Translations under genes and position numbers: made by a program
NCBI RefSeq assembly: GCF_014200755.1
Contig: NZ_JACHCM010000006.1
Span: forward strand, 62,001 to 126,000
Reading direction: 5' to 3'
DNA: 64,000 bases
From: Rhodanobacter sp. ANJX3
Lineage (GTDB): Bacteria; Pseudomonadota; Gammaproteobacteria; Xanthomonadales; Rhodanobacteraceae
Notes under the pieces: model-generated
Database searches by the model: none
What the model was told of the DNA's origin: nothing
Seen by the model: only the letters and a program-made list of their open reading frames with translations
Shown here: positions 16,581 to 24,372 of the stretch, one piece after another
Numbering within the stretch: the first letter of the stretch is position 1
How the letters are laid out: every line of letters starts with the position of its first letter

Positions 16581-16885
16581 GTATCGCTCCCGCTCAACCC
16601 TGCTTCTTTGACGTGGGGCATCAAGGGGTGCGCAGCCAGCGGATGCACGGTGACGGTCATCCACGGATACAGTGGTAGTCCTGACACGATCTCGTGCAAT
16701 TCCGTCGTGCTATCGACGTCCCAGATACTCCAATTTCCAGACTGCGCTGGCGTCCGCCAAATGTGTCGCAGCTGACCGTTCGCGATGTGCTCTCGTGCCG
16801 CAATATGTTCCTGCTTCATAAGCGCGCATTTTGTACTGGCATCCACATCTTGCATTCGAACAATTATGTTCAAAAGAAAGTTCAT
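16577..16885 (-). CDS. Muconolactone delta-isomerase-like protein
   Basis: A 102-residue protein of the muconolactone isomerase family, a dimeric alpha+beta barrel. Supporting features are the AAREHIANGQLRHIWRTPAQ segment, the GNWSIWDVDSTTELHEIVSG block and the SGLPLYPWMTVTVHPLAAHP ending. Classical members act in the beta-ketoadipate pathway, but no other pathway gene is present, so it may serve another small-molecule reaction. It is the first gene of the operon, overlaps the dehydrogenase-EthD start by four bases, and is divergent from a LysR gene. Confidence 0.85.
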   Translation of the reverse strand: MNFLLNIIVRMQDVDASTKCALMKQEHIAAREHIANGQLRHIWRTPAQSGNWSIWDVDSTTELHEIVSGLPLYPWMTVTVHPLAAHPLMPHVKEAGLSGSDT

Positions 16886-16966
16886 CGCCGTTCCGGTTTA
16901 GTCGTCTGGCTGCGCATAGTGATTGAAATCAACTTGCTTGCAGACTCACATCGCCGCATATTACGT

Positions 16967-16980
16967 GTACATTTTTGTAC
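16967..16980. promoter_or_regulatory. Candidate LysR site between divergent genes
   Basis: GTACATTTTTGTAC is a palindrome with four-base arms around a six-base AT-rich centre. It ends nine bases before the LysR ATG at 16990, in the 104-base space shared with the muconolactone-isomerase-like operon. A T-N11-A type LysR site is expected here. The assignment is inferred from position. Confidence 0.35.
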
Positions 16981-16989
16981 GGCCTGATT

Positions 16990-17841
16990 ATGGAATGGAG
17001 CGATGTGCGGATCTTCCTGGCGGTGGCGCGGGGCGGATCGTTTGGCAGCGCAGCGCGCGCACTGAAAGTAAGCCACCCTACCGTGGGCCGAAGAATCGCT
17101 GTCCTGACGGGCGACACGGGGCAGCCGCTGTTTCGTCGAACGGCGAACGGACTGGTGCTCACCGACGCGGGCGATTCGATCTTGGCGATTGCCGAAGCGA
17201 TGGAGAGCGCAGCCTTCGCTGTGGAAAGGCGACTGACCGGGGCTAGCGAAAGCCTTGAAGGTATTCTGCGCATATCAGCCGCGGATTGGTTCGCCGCCCA
17301 CGTCCTCGCACCGATCCTGGCTGAACTGGTACGTATCCATCCCGGGATCACGCCTGAGATCATTGCAGGCTACCGGCTACTCGATCTTTCGCGTCGCGAT
17401 GCGGACGTCGCGTTTCGGATCGTGCCTTTTGCTGAGCCGGATATTGTCCAGCGACGCCTGATGACTATGCGGTATGGCCTGTATGGAACCCGCGCCACCG
17501 CGCGTCGAGTTCAAAAAGACAGCGCTTCGGTGGGCCTGATTGTCATGGATACGGCGCAGTCCTATTTCCCCGATGTCGCATGGCTTCGCGATAAATATCC
17601 GTGCGCGAGACGGGCCTTTACCAGTACGAGCCGATCGGTGCAGGCACAGATGTGCGCGCAAGGTGCTGGCTTGGCGGTTTTGCCCCGCGCCCTGGGTGAT
17701 GCCGTACCTGGATTGACGTTGATCGACCCTGACGATGCTCCACCCTCTCGCGATATCTGGGTGGGTTATCACCGCGATTTGAGACAGATGGATCGCCTCA
17801 GGGTCATGTTGGATATCGCTAGCGCTCGACTCACCGCTTAA
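16990..17841 (+). CDS. LysR-family transcriptional regulator
   Basis: A 283-residue LysR protein starting MEWSDVRIFLAVARGGSFGS. The recognition helix is in KVSHPTVGRRIAVL, and a substrate-binding domain follows. It is a close paralogue of the regulator at 8530-9405: both share the opening, the LADWFA-like stretch (SAADWFAAHVLAPI here) and the DIWVGYH ending. It is divergent from the muconolactone-isomerase/dehydrogenase-EthD operon and is its likely activator. Confidence 0.9.
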   Translation: MEWSDVRIFLAVARGGSFGSAARALKVSHPTVGRRIAVLTGDTGQPLFRRTANGLVLTDAGDSILAIAEAMESAAFAVERRLTGASESLEGILRISAADWFAAHVLAPILAELVRIHPGITPEIIAGYRLLDLSRRDADVAFRIVPFAEPDIVQRRLMTMRYGLYGTRATARRVQKDSASVGLIVMDTAQSYFPDVAWLRDKYPCARRAFTSTSRSVQAQMCAQGAGLAVLPRALGDAVPGLTLIDPDDAPPSRDIWVGYHRDLRQMDRLRVMLDIASARLTA

Positions 17842-17940
17842 CTTGAGGTTTTACCTTATTTCGGCCGGTGCGGTACCGGAGGTAGAGGCGGCATGATCAT
17901 TCAACTGGCCGTCAAAGTAGTGCTCGTGTAACCATCACAC

Positions 17941-18861
17941 TTACTCGGTTGCTCCCGCCAGATAATCTATAAGCGCTCGAATCTTTGGTGCCACGTGGCG
18001 GCCGGGCGTATAGACCGCATGGATATCGCCAACATACGGCTTACCGATTTCCCAGTCGGGCAGCACGGGCACTAGGCTACCGTTTACGAGAAATTCTCGA
18101 GCAGCGAAGCTCGGCACCAGTCCGATACCTCCGTCAGCGCGAGCGGCAGCCACGATCGCGCTGCTGTTGTTGATCGTCATGCGCGATGGAACAAGAACAT
18201 CGACCGATTCATCCTTGCGGCGAAAGCTCCACGTGTTACCGAACCGGCCGTAACCCAAATAAATGCACGGGTGGTCGACCAGATTCTGCGGCTCGAGCGG
18301 GGCGCCATGCCGTTGGGTGTATTGCGGTGAGGCCACTAGGACATAGCTGAATTTGCACAACGGTCGCGCAGCGAGCCCCGGTGACAATTCGGACGATATG
18401 CGCACCGCGATATCCACACCCTCCTCGATCAAATCAACCGTTCGGTCGACGAGGGTGACGCGCAAACCGACGCCGGGATATTTGGCCAGAAAGCCTGGAA
18501 GCCGCGGCGCTAGCCAGGTTTCTCCGAATACGACCGATGCCGTGAGATGGATGATGCCCGTGGGCTTCTCGCTATAGCTACCCGCCAGGGCAGACATTTC
18601 GCGGGAGCTTTCGAGCACGCGGCAACTGACGACGTAAACCTGTTGTCCCAGCTCTGTCAGAGTCAACGATCGTGTCGTCCGCTGCAGCAATCGCGCGCCG
18701 AGGTGAGCCTCCAGCCGAGAGACATGTCGGCTCACCGCCGAGGTTGTCAGACCCAGCTTTCGACCGGCCGACGAGAAGCTTTCTTCGTCCACCACTTGGG
18801 CGAACACCGCCATCTCCCGGAGTAAGTCCACGGAATCGCTCCATTGTTGCCCTGGGAGCAA
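17941..18861 (-). CDS. LysR-family transcriptional regulator
   Basis: A 306-residue LysR protein with the standard winged helix (MAVFAQVVDEESFSSAGRKL, TTSAVSRHVSRLE) and effector domain. GTG at 18831 (VDLLREMAVF) is an alternative start. It belongs to the large CrgA/AaeR-like group that often controls a neighbouring oxidoreductase. It is divergent from the MDR-type oxidoreductase gene at 18968 with about 105 bases between, which makes that gene its probable target. Confidence 0.9.
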   Translation of the reverse strand: MLPGQQWSDSVDLLREMAVFAQVVDEESFSSAGRKLGLTTSAVSRHVSRLEAHLGARLLQRTTRSLTLTELGQQVYVVSCRVLESSREMSALAGSYSEKPTGIIHLTASVVFGETWLAPRLPGFLAKYPGVGLRVTLVDRTVDLIEEGVDIAVRISSELSPGLAARPLCKFSYVLVASPQYTQRHGAPLEPQNLVDHPCIYLGYGRFGNTWSFRRKDESVDVLVPSRMTINNSSAIVAAARADGGIGLVPSFAAREFLVNGSLVPVLPDWEIGKPYVGDIHAVYTPGRHVAPKIRALIDYLAGATE

Positions 18862-18967
18862 TAGTCTATTGGCTTTATCGTACCTAGCGCCTATTAAATC
18901 AACGGAACATACTCATTCCCCATCGGCATTCGGCCGAAAAGCGGCAGCCATCTTGGGAGGGAGTGTT

Positions 18968-20023
18968 ATGGATATTGCTTTCAGGACGGACGGGAAAGGC
19001 GCAGCACTGGCGCAAAGCGAACCGCTCGAAGCGCCGTCGCCCCGTGAAATCCGCGTGCGAGTCAAAGCCGTCGGACTAAATTTTCGCGACCATTATTTCA
19101 TCAGGGGCAATCGGTTTCGTGCGCCGACCATGGGCCGCGTGCCATGCACGGACGCTGTCGGTATCGTGACGCATGTGGGCGCCGACGTGGAAAGGTTTCG
19201 CGTGGGCGATCGCGTGTGTTCGGTTGTGTTGCCGGACTGGATCGATGGCCCGCTGACCATGGCCGCTTTATCGGACTCGTTGGGCAGTGAAGCACGCGAT
19301 GGCGTATTGAGAGGGCACGTACAGATCGACGAATCGGCATGGGTCCATGCACCGGCCTACCTATCAGACATCGAGGCGGCCACGCTATCGGTCGCCGCCG
19401 TGACGGCGTGGCATGCGGTCATCGAACTGTGCGCCGTGCAACCGGGCCAGACGATAGTTGTACAGACCACCGGCGCGGTGGCGCTTTTTGCCATGCAGTT
19501 CGCGTTAGCCATCGGCGCACGCGTGATCGCCGTCTCCCGATCGGAGGATAAGCTGATGTGCGTCAGCGACCTCGGCGTCGGGAAAACCATCGATACCTCG
19601 CACGTCCCCGATTGGGACGTTGCCGTGCGGGAACTCACCGACGGAAAAGGTGCGGAGTTGGTGATCGACATGGGCCTGACGGACAGCTTGAGACAATCGG
19701 TGCGCGCGACAGCCTTCGAAGGAACGGTTGCGGTGGTTGGCGTCGTACAGGAACGCACGAACGCGCTCGACATCTTTCCGGTGATGAATAAAAACCTTCG
19801 GGTACGGGGCGTCGAGACGGGCTCACGAGCTATGTTTGAACGGATGAACGCGTTCATGAGTGCTCAAGACATCCATCCCATCGTCGATCGCATCTTTGCT
19901 CCCGACCAGCTGGATGCAGCACTGGATCACCTGGCCGGCAGTCCGTTTGGGAAAACGGTTATCCGCTTCGAGTCCGATAACGACGGCTCGGCGACGCACA
20001 GCAATGTCGTCGAACGTCGTTAA
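18968..20023 (+). CDS. MDR-family NAD(P)-dependent oxidoreductase
   Basis: A 351-residue medium-chain reductase. The ATG at 18968 follows GGGAGGGAG. The VGLNFRDHYFIRGN segment is the family LNxRD motif. The nucleotide-binding region reads VVQTTGAVALFAMQFALAIG, with Ala in place of one Gly of the usual loop. Catalytic zinc ligands are not at the classical positions, so it is closer to quinone oxidoreductases and zinc-free MDRs than to alcohol dehydrogenases. It is divergent from the LysR gene at 18861. The substrate is unknown. Confidence 0.85.
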   Translation: MDIAFRTDGKGAALAQSEPLEAPSPREIRVRVKAVGLNFRDHYFIRGNRFRAPTMGRVPCTDAVGIVTHVGADVERFRVGDRVCSVVLPDWIDGPLTMAALSDSLGSEARDGVLRGHVQIDESAWVHAPAYLSDIEAATLSVAAVTAWHAVIELCAVQPGQTIVVQTTGAVALFAMQFALAIGARVIAVSRSEDKLMCVSDLGVGKTIDTSHVPDWDVAVRELTDGKGAELVIDMGLTDSLRQSVRATAFEGTVAVVGVVQERTNALDIFPVMNKNLRVRGVETGSRAMFERMNAFMSAQDIHPIVDRIFAPDQLDAALDHLAGSPFGKTVIRFESDNDGSATHSNVVERR

Positions 20024-20050
20024 GCCATTCCTGCTCTGAAGTGAATACTT

Positions 20051-20221
20051 ATGACCTCCCTATGGACCGACCTGCTTTCGCTACACGGATACATCGTTAC
20101 GCCGGTTCAAAAATCCGCCGTCCCTTATGAGACAAAGCGTTCGCCGTCGGATCCTTCGGCATCGATCGATAGCTCATTGGCCAGCCCGTCCGACGATGAT
20201 CTTGAAACCTCCGATCCATAA
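20051..20221 (+). CDS. Hypothetical small protein (56 residues)
   Basis: The ATG at 20051 opens MTSLWTDLLSLHGYIVTPVQ and runs to TAA at 20219-20221. The second half is rich in Ser, Asp and Pro (SPSDPSASIDSS, SPSDDDLETSDP) and should be disordered. I recall similar short proteins beginning MTSLWTDLL in Xanthomonadales, without a known function. It follows the MDR gene by 27 bases and could be co-transcribed. The ribosome-binding site is weak. Confidence 0.45.
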   Translation: MTSLWTDLLSLHGYIVTPVQKSAVPYETKRSPSDPSASIDSSLASPSDDDLETSDP

Positions 20222-20300
20222 CGCGATAAGGAGGCGACACAATATCCGCGGATCGGCACATAGATCCTTCATGACCGAAATACCACTCCGGTGATTACGC

Positions 20301-20570
20301 ATGCACGTCGTCTCACCCAAACGCCAAGCATCGTTGCTTACCGAGCACTGGTCGCCGCGAGTTATCGCTGAAGTCGACGACGACGTTAAGGCTTCGGCCT
20401 CCTCCTCGAGACAGTCAGCCGATCAATCAGAAAGCGACATGACAAACCTTGGCATATCCACTGCTTCGCATGATCGGTCTTTTCGGACGACAGGTAGCCG
20501 AGCACATTACTCACCAGCTCATGATGGACGGTTTATCGTCTGTATCCGATATCGAGCCAGCACATGCTGA
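20301..20570 (+). pseudogene. Possible truncated cupin-family gene
   Basis: The first 30 residues (VSPKRQASLLTEHWSPRVIA, then EVDDDVK) resemble the start of small cupin proteins that read LLTEHWSPRVIAEVDD and YVKV. The histidine-rich barrel that should follow is absent, and the rest is low-complexity or unrelated. If correct, this is a 5-prime fragment left by a deletion. It runs into the start of the DMT gene. Confidence 0.35.
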
Positions 20571-21523
20571 CCGGCACGCTTTACGCACTAGCCGCAGGTT
20601 TGATGTGGGGACTTGCCTTCATCGTACCCGTCCTGCTTCCTGACTATCCAGCGCCGCTGTTAGCCTTCGGACGGTACCTGGCGTTCGGCCTGTTGGCGTT
20701 GCCGATCGGTTGGCTGGACCGCCGTAGTCTCGGCCAGCTGCAGCGGGCCGATTGGATCGAAGCGCTGAAACTCTCGGCGCTGGGAAATATTGCTTACTAC
20801 GTCTGCCTGGCTGCTGCGATCCAGTATGCCGGTGCGCCTCTGCCGACCATGATCATCGGCACATTGCCCGTGGTGATCGCCATCGCCGCGAACCAGCGCA
20901 ATGCAGTGCGTGACGGGCAACTCCCGTGGTTGAAGCTTGCACCCTCATTAGGGTTGATCGTCGCCGGCATAGGATTCGTCAATCGAGACGAGTTCGCCAG
21001 GATACACGGCGCCACACCGGCCGATCTGGGCCGCTACGCAGCGGGCGTTCTACTCGCCATGGCAGCAACCGCTTTGTGGACGTGGTATCCGCTACGTAAT
21101 GCCGACTGGCTTCGCCATCACCCAGATCGCCGCCCGATGACATGGTCGACTGCACAGGGGCTCGCTACATTACCGCTTGCGCTAATCGGGTATGGCTGCA
21201 CGTGGCTATTCATGCATGTAACAGTGGCGGATACGCCCATGCCGTTTGGTCAAACGCCAGCGTTATTTCTGTCTCTCATGTTCGCCCTAGGCCTGCTCGC
21301 TTCGTGGGCGGGAACCTTGTGCTGGAACGAAGCCAGCCAGCGATTGCCCACGCGCGTTGCCGGCCAACTGATCGTTTTCGAGACCATGGCTGCGTTAGCG
21401 TATGCCTTTGTTCTGCGGGGAAAGGCGCCGCCGTGGGGCACCGTCATCGGTGTGCTTTGCCTAGCGATAGGTGTGGTTCTAGCTGTGAGGATCAAGCCCG
21501 CCGTAGTCGCTGAAGCTGCATAG
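20564..21523 (+). CDS. EamA/DMT-family transporter
   Basis: A 319-residue protein with about ten hydrophobic helices arranged as two EamA repeats. The N-terminal LYALAAGLMWGLAFIVPVLL and the C-terminal repeat (QLIVFETMAALAYAFVLRGK and then IGVLCLAIGVVLA) are typical of the DMT superfamily. Members export metabolites or amino acids across the inner membrane; the substrate is not known. It is the last intact gene before the tRNA-Arg region. Confidence 0.85.
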   Translation: MLTGTLYALAAGLMWGLAFIVPVLLPDYPAPLLAFGRYLAFGLLALPIGWLDRRSLGQLQRADWIEALKLSALGNIAYYVCLAAAIQYAGAPLPTMIIGTLPVVIAIAANQRNAVRDGQLPWLKLAPSLGLIVAGIGFVNRDEFARIHGATPADLGRYAAGVLLAMAATALWTWYPLRNADWLRHHPDRRPMTWSTAQGLATLPLALIGYGCTWLFMHVTVADTPMPFGQTPALFLSLMFALGLLASWAGTLCWNEASQRLPTRVAGQLIVFETMAALAYAFVLRGKAPPWGTVIGVLCLAIGVVLAVRIKPAVVAEAA

Positions 21524-21689
21524 CAGCGCTATCTAAGCAATTGATTCACCTTCTTGGTGAAAAACGATTTTAGATTGGCAACCGCTTAGCGTGGCTATGA
21601 CTCTCTCGAACAAACGTCGCAAAATCATGGCCTGCGTTAATCGGCTAAGAGCGAAAGCATGCGCTCCCGTCATAACTACCGTCGTTCTC

Positions 21690-21803
21690 TTAAGGCTTCC
21701 GGCGGCAAGGTGCGGCTTCTAGATACAAACCGCGCCCGTCGAACAGACGCTGAGGCTTTTCTGCCGGCTTAGCTTTACGTATTGCCGCATCGCTCAGCGA
21801 TAT
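21690..21803 (-). pseudogene. Tyrosine integrase N-terminal remnant next to tRNA-Arg
   Basis: From 21803 the minus strand reads ISLSDAAIRKAKPAEKPQRL, then FDGRGLYLEAAP, then degenerates to TAA at 21690-21692. This is the start of the arm-binding domain of P4-type integrases, whose usual form is a SLTDxAIRxAKPxEKPxKLFDGGGLYLEV pattern. The codon at the start position is ATA, preceded by AGGAGG seven bases upstream, so an original ATG has probably mutated. The catalytic domain is missing. The gene points the same way as the tRNA, just downstream of it, which is standard for integrated islands. Confidence 0.75.
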
Positions 21804-21832
21804 GGGGGCGCCTCCTCTATCAGACTGGTCTA

Positions 21833-21853
21833 ATGCCCCCTTGTATGCCCCCC
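21833..21853. repeat. ATGCCCCC direct repeats between tRNA-Arg and the integrase remnant
   Basis: ATGCCCCC occurs at 21833-21840 and again at 21845-21853 with one more C, that is GGGGGCAT on the integrase strand. Such repeats commonly lie between a tRNA attachment site and the integrase of islands, where they may serve as arm-type sites. The role is inferred. Confidence 0.4.
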
Positions 21854-21904
21854 AAACGGGCTGGATTTCAATAGACGGCCCCGGACCCTCTCTGACAAAA
21901 GACT

Positions 21905-21928
21905 AAAAAAATCCCAGTTTCACTGGGG
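21905..21928 (-). terminator. Rho-independent terminator of tRNA-Arg
   Basis: On the minus strand CCCCAGT, GAAA and then CTGGGA are followed by a run of six to seven T, about 35 bases past the tRNA 3-prime end. This is a compact stem with a stable GAAA loop. Confidence 0.75.
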
Positions 21929-21964
21929 TTCTTGGACTGTTTGGGATGACGCTGGACTTTAAGT

Positions 21965-22041
21965 TGGTGCGCTCGGCGGGATTCGAACCCACGACCACCG
22001 CCTTCGGAGGGCGGTACTCTATCCAGCTGAGCTACGAGCGC
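21965..22041 (-). tRNA. tRNA-Arg, anticodon CCG
   Basis: A 77-base tRNA with CCA encoded. Acceptor GCGCUCG pairs with CGAGCGC. The anticodon stem CCGCC/GGCGG encloses the loop CUCCGAA with anticodon CCG, which reads the Arg codon CGG. The T-arm holds the canonical GGUUCGAAUCC. The integrase remnant downstream makes its 3-prime end a likely attachment site for a former island. Confidence 0.95.
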
Positions 22042-22302
22042 ATTGGTGAAGCGACCGGGCTGATCAACCGTAAAGGCCGTTGCCGCGGGGAGCGCAGTAT
22101 AGCCGAGTTGCCGCTGGGGTTGGCTGACCACGCGGCCCGGACTGCGCAGCACGCTGCCCCTACCTGACCGAGCCATGATGCCGGCTTAGCCATTGAAACG
22201 ATTGGACGACGGCTTTGATACCCACCGCCGATCTATTGTCTGCACGCTGAAATCAGCGGGCAGACGACAGAACATTTCAGCCGGCAGCTTCGGTGGGGCC
22301 CC

Positions 22303-24225
22303 TTACTTTTTTGCCTTCATCAGCTCGGTCAGATGATCCGGCCTGCTGCTGTCGCGTTCGATGTGCGGGTACATCAGGCCGCCGTGGTAGTCGATACGCA
22401 CGGTCTTGTACTCGTCGAAGTTTTTCACCAGCAGTTCCACCGGCTGGCTGGTGTCCTTGGCCGAAGCGGTGACGGCATCCTTGAGCGCGTCGGGGGCGTA
22501 GTCGTGACCGTTGACGGCAATCACTGTCATGCCGGGCGAGATGCCGGCATTGAAGGCCGGACCGTCCCACAGTACGTCGCTGATGTCGCCGCCCTTGCCG
22601 ATCGACAGGCCGATCGAATAGGTGAGATCGGCGGAATGACGACGCTCCTCCATTGCCTTGACCGCGGCCGACGGTTTATCGGTGTAGACCAGCTTCCAGC
22701 CGTGCGAGGCCAGGCCTCCGGTCAGCGAGCCGTGGCCGTCCAGGCGTTCGCGCAGGTATTTCGCCCAATCGTAGGGAGCGGCGCCGTCGAGCGTCCTGAC
22801 CACATCGTCGAAGGTATAGGTGTCGACATCCCAGGCGCCAGGATTGACGCCGAAGAAGGCCTTGGCGAAATCGTCGATGCTGCGCTTGTTGCCGGTCAGC
22901 TCGCGCAGCTTGCCGTCGACGTCGAGCCAGATCATTTCGCCGGCAACGTAGTAGTCCTCGCTGCCCTGGTAATTGCGGTAGGGCAGCGGCGCGCGCTGCG
23001 ACATGGTCGGATCGTTGGTGGTGTCCTGTACATTGCGCCAGCTGGCCAGGCCGGGCCGGCCCTTGTCGTAGGTGGCGGCCATGTAGGCAAGCATGTCGTG
23101 GCCCTGGTCCATCGTCCACAAGCCCGAGCGCGTGGCCATGATCTGACCCCAGAATTCGGTCTGGCCTTCATAGACCCACAGCAGGCTGTCGCCCATCGGT
23201 ACGTTGAAATTCGGCGTGGCCAGATCGGCGCCGCGGCGGTACTTGCCGTCCCACGAGTGGTTGAACTCGTGCGACAACAGATCGCGCTCGCCCCAGTTCT
23301 TGTCCCATTCGGTGAAGTAGCCGGTGCCCACACCGTCCTCGCTGGAGCGGTGATGCTCCAGGCCCTCGCCGCCCATCTTGTCGCTCAGCGACAGCAGGAA
23401 ATCGTAGTGGTCGTAGTGGTGCGCGCCATAGAGTTTGTACATCTGCTGCACCAGATCCAGATGCGCTTTCAGCTGCTCGGGCTTGATCTCCAGATACTTC
23501 GCTTCGTCGGCCACGATGTCGACATGCACCGGCGTGGCCGCGCCCGGGTCGAGATCCACGCGCTTGAAATACTTGCCGGCGAACACCGGCGAATCGACCA
23601 GATCGTCGTAGTTGATCGGTTTAAAGTGGATGGTGTCGCCGTCTTTCGAGGCAACCTCGAGCGCGGTGCCCGCCTGCCAGCCGGCCGGCAGCTTGAGGCT
23701 GGGCTCGGTGTTGATCTGACGCGCAAAATAGCCGGCCGGATACAGCGTGCTGGCGCTCCACTGCGCGTCGAGCATTTCCGGCGTCACCACCACACGGCCT
23801 TCGCGCGAGCTCTGTGGCGTGAGGTATTCGAAGTTCACCTCGACCGCACTGACGCCCTGCGGCACGTCGATGTGGAAGGCGTACACGTTGTACTGGTCGC
23901 GCGTCCAGGTCAACGTCTGACCGTTGGCTTTCACCACCAGTCCGGCGATTTTGTCGATCGGACCGGTCGGCGAGTGGTTGCCGGGAATCCACTGTGGATA
24001 CAGCAGGGTGAGCGGGCCCGTGGCGACCGGAATGGTTTCATGCACGCGAAAGATCCGATGCGCCACATCCGTACCATCGACATCGATCTTGATCGTGCCG
24101 GGGGCGTACGGCACGTTCTGCGGCGGCGGAATCGGCAGCGGGTTCGCCATATCGGCGAAGACGGCAAACGACGGCAGACCGAGAGCGGCGGCAGCGATGG
24201 CGGAAGCGAGACGGGTGACTTTCAA
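22303..24225 (-). CDS. M61-family glycyl aminopeptidase-like metalloprotease with PDZ domain
   Basis: A secreted or periplasmic protease of about 640 residues. I use TTG at 24225 because GGAG lies six bases upstream and the protein then begins with a clean signal peptide (KVTRLASAIAAAALG, cleavage near AVFADM). An N-terminal beta domain is followed by the zinc site LLSHEFNHSWDGK and the downstream glutamate in VYEGQTEFWGQ. The C-terminal third is a PDZ domain (SIGLSIGKGG, then GISPGMTVIAVNG). M61 enzymes release N-terminal residues from peptides. The amino-acid permease gene upstream on the same strand fits a role in peptide use. Confidence 0.9.
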   Translation of the reverse strand: MKVTRLASAIAAAALGLPSFAVFADMANPLPIPPPQNVPYAPGTIKIDVDGTDVAHRIFRVHETIPVATGPLTLLYPQWIPGNHSPTGPIDKIAGLVVKANGQTLTWTRDQYNVYAFHIDVPQGVSAVEVNFEYLTPQSSREGRVVVTPEMLDAQWSASTLYPAGYFARQINTEPSLKLPAGWQAGTALEVASKDGDTIHFKPINYDDLVDSPVFAGKYFKRVDLDPGAATPVHVDIVADEAKYLEIKPEQLKAHLDLVQQMYKLYGAHHYDHYDFLLSLSDKMGGEGLEHHRSSEDGVGTGYFTEWDKNWGERDLLSHEFNHSWDGKYRRGADLATPNFNVPMGDSLLWVYEGQTEFWGQIMATRSGLWTMDQGHDMLAYMAATYDKGRPGLASWRNVQDTTNDPTMSQRAPLPYRNYQGSEDYYVAGEMIWLDVDGKLRELTGNKRSIDDFAKAFFGVNPGAWDVDTYTFDDVVRTLDGAAPYDWAKYLRERLDGHGSLTGGLASHGWKLVYTDKPSAAVKAMEERRHSADLTYSIGLSIGKGGDISDVLWDGPAFNAGISPGMTVIAVNGHDYAPDALKDAVTASAKDTSQPVELLVKNFDEYKTVRIDYHGGLMYPHIERDSSRPDHLTELMKAKK

Positions 24226-24372
24226 TGCGTTCTCCGGAGGCAGGGCAACATCCCAGGACGGGCAAGGCTGCCGCGACAAGGACTCAAGCCCTTGATGCTA
24301 GCGCCCGGCCGCGGCGCTTCACCCATGCCGAAGGTCATGAATGAAGCTGGGTTCTCGCCTAACCAAGGCCGA

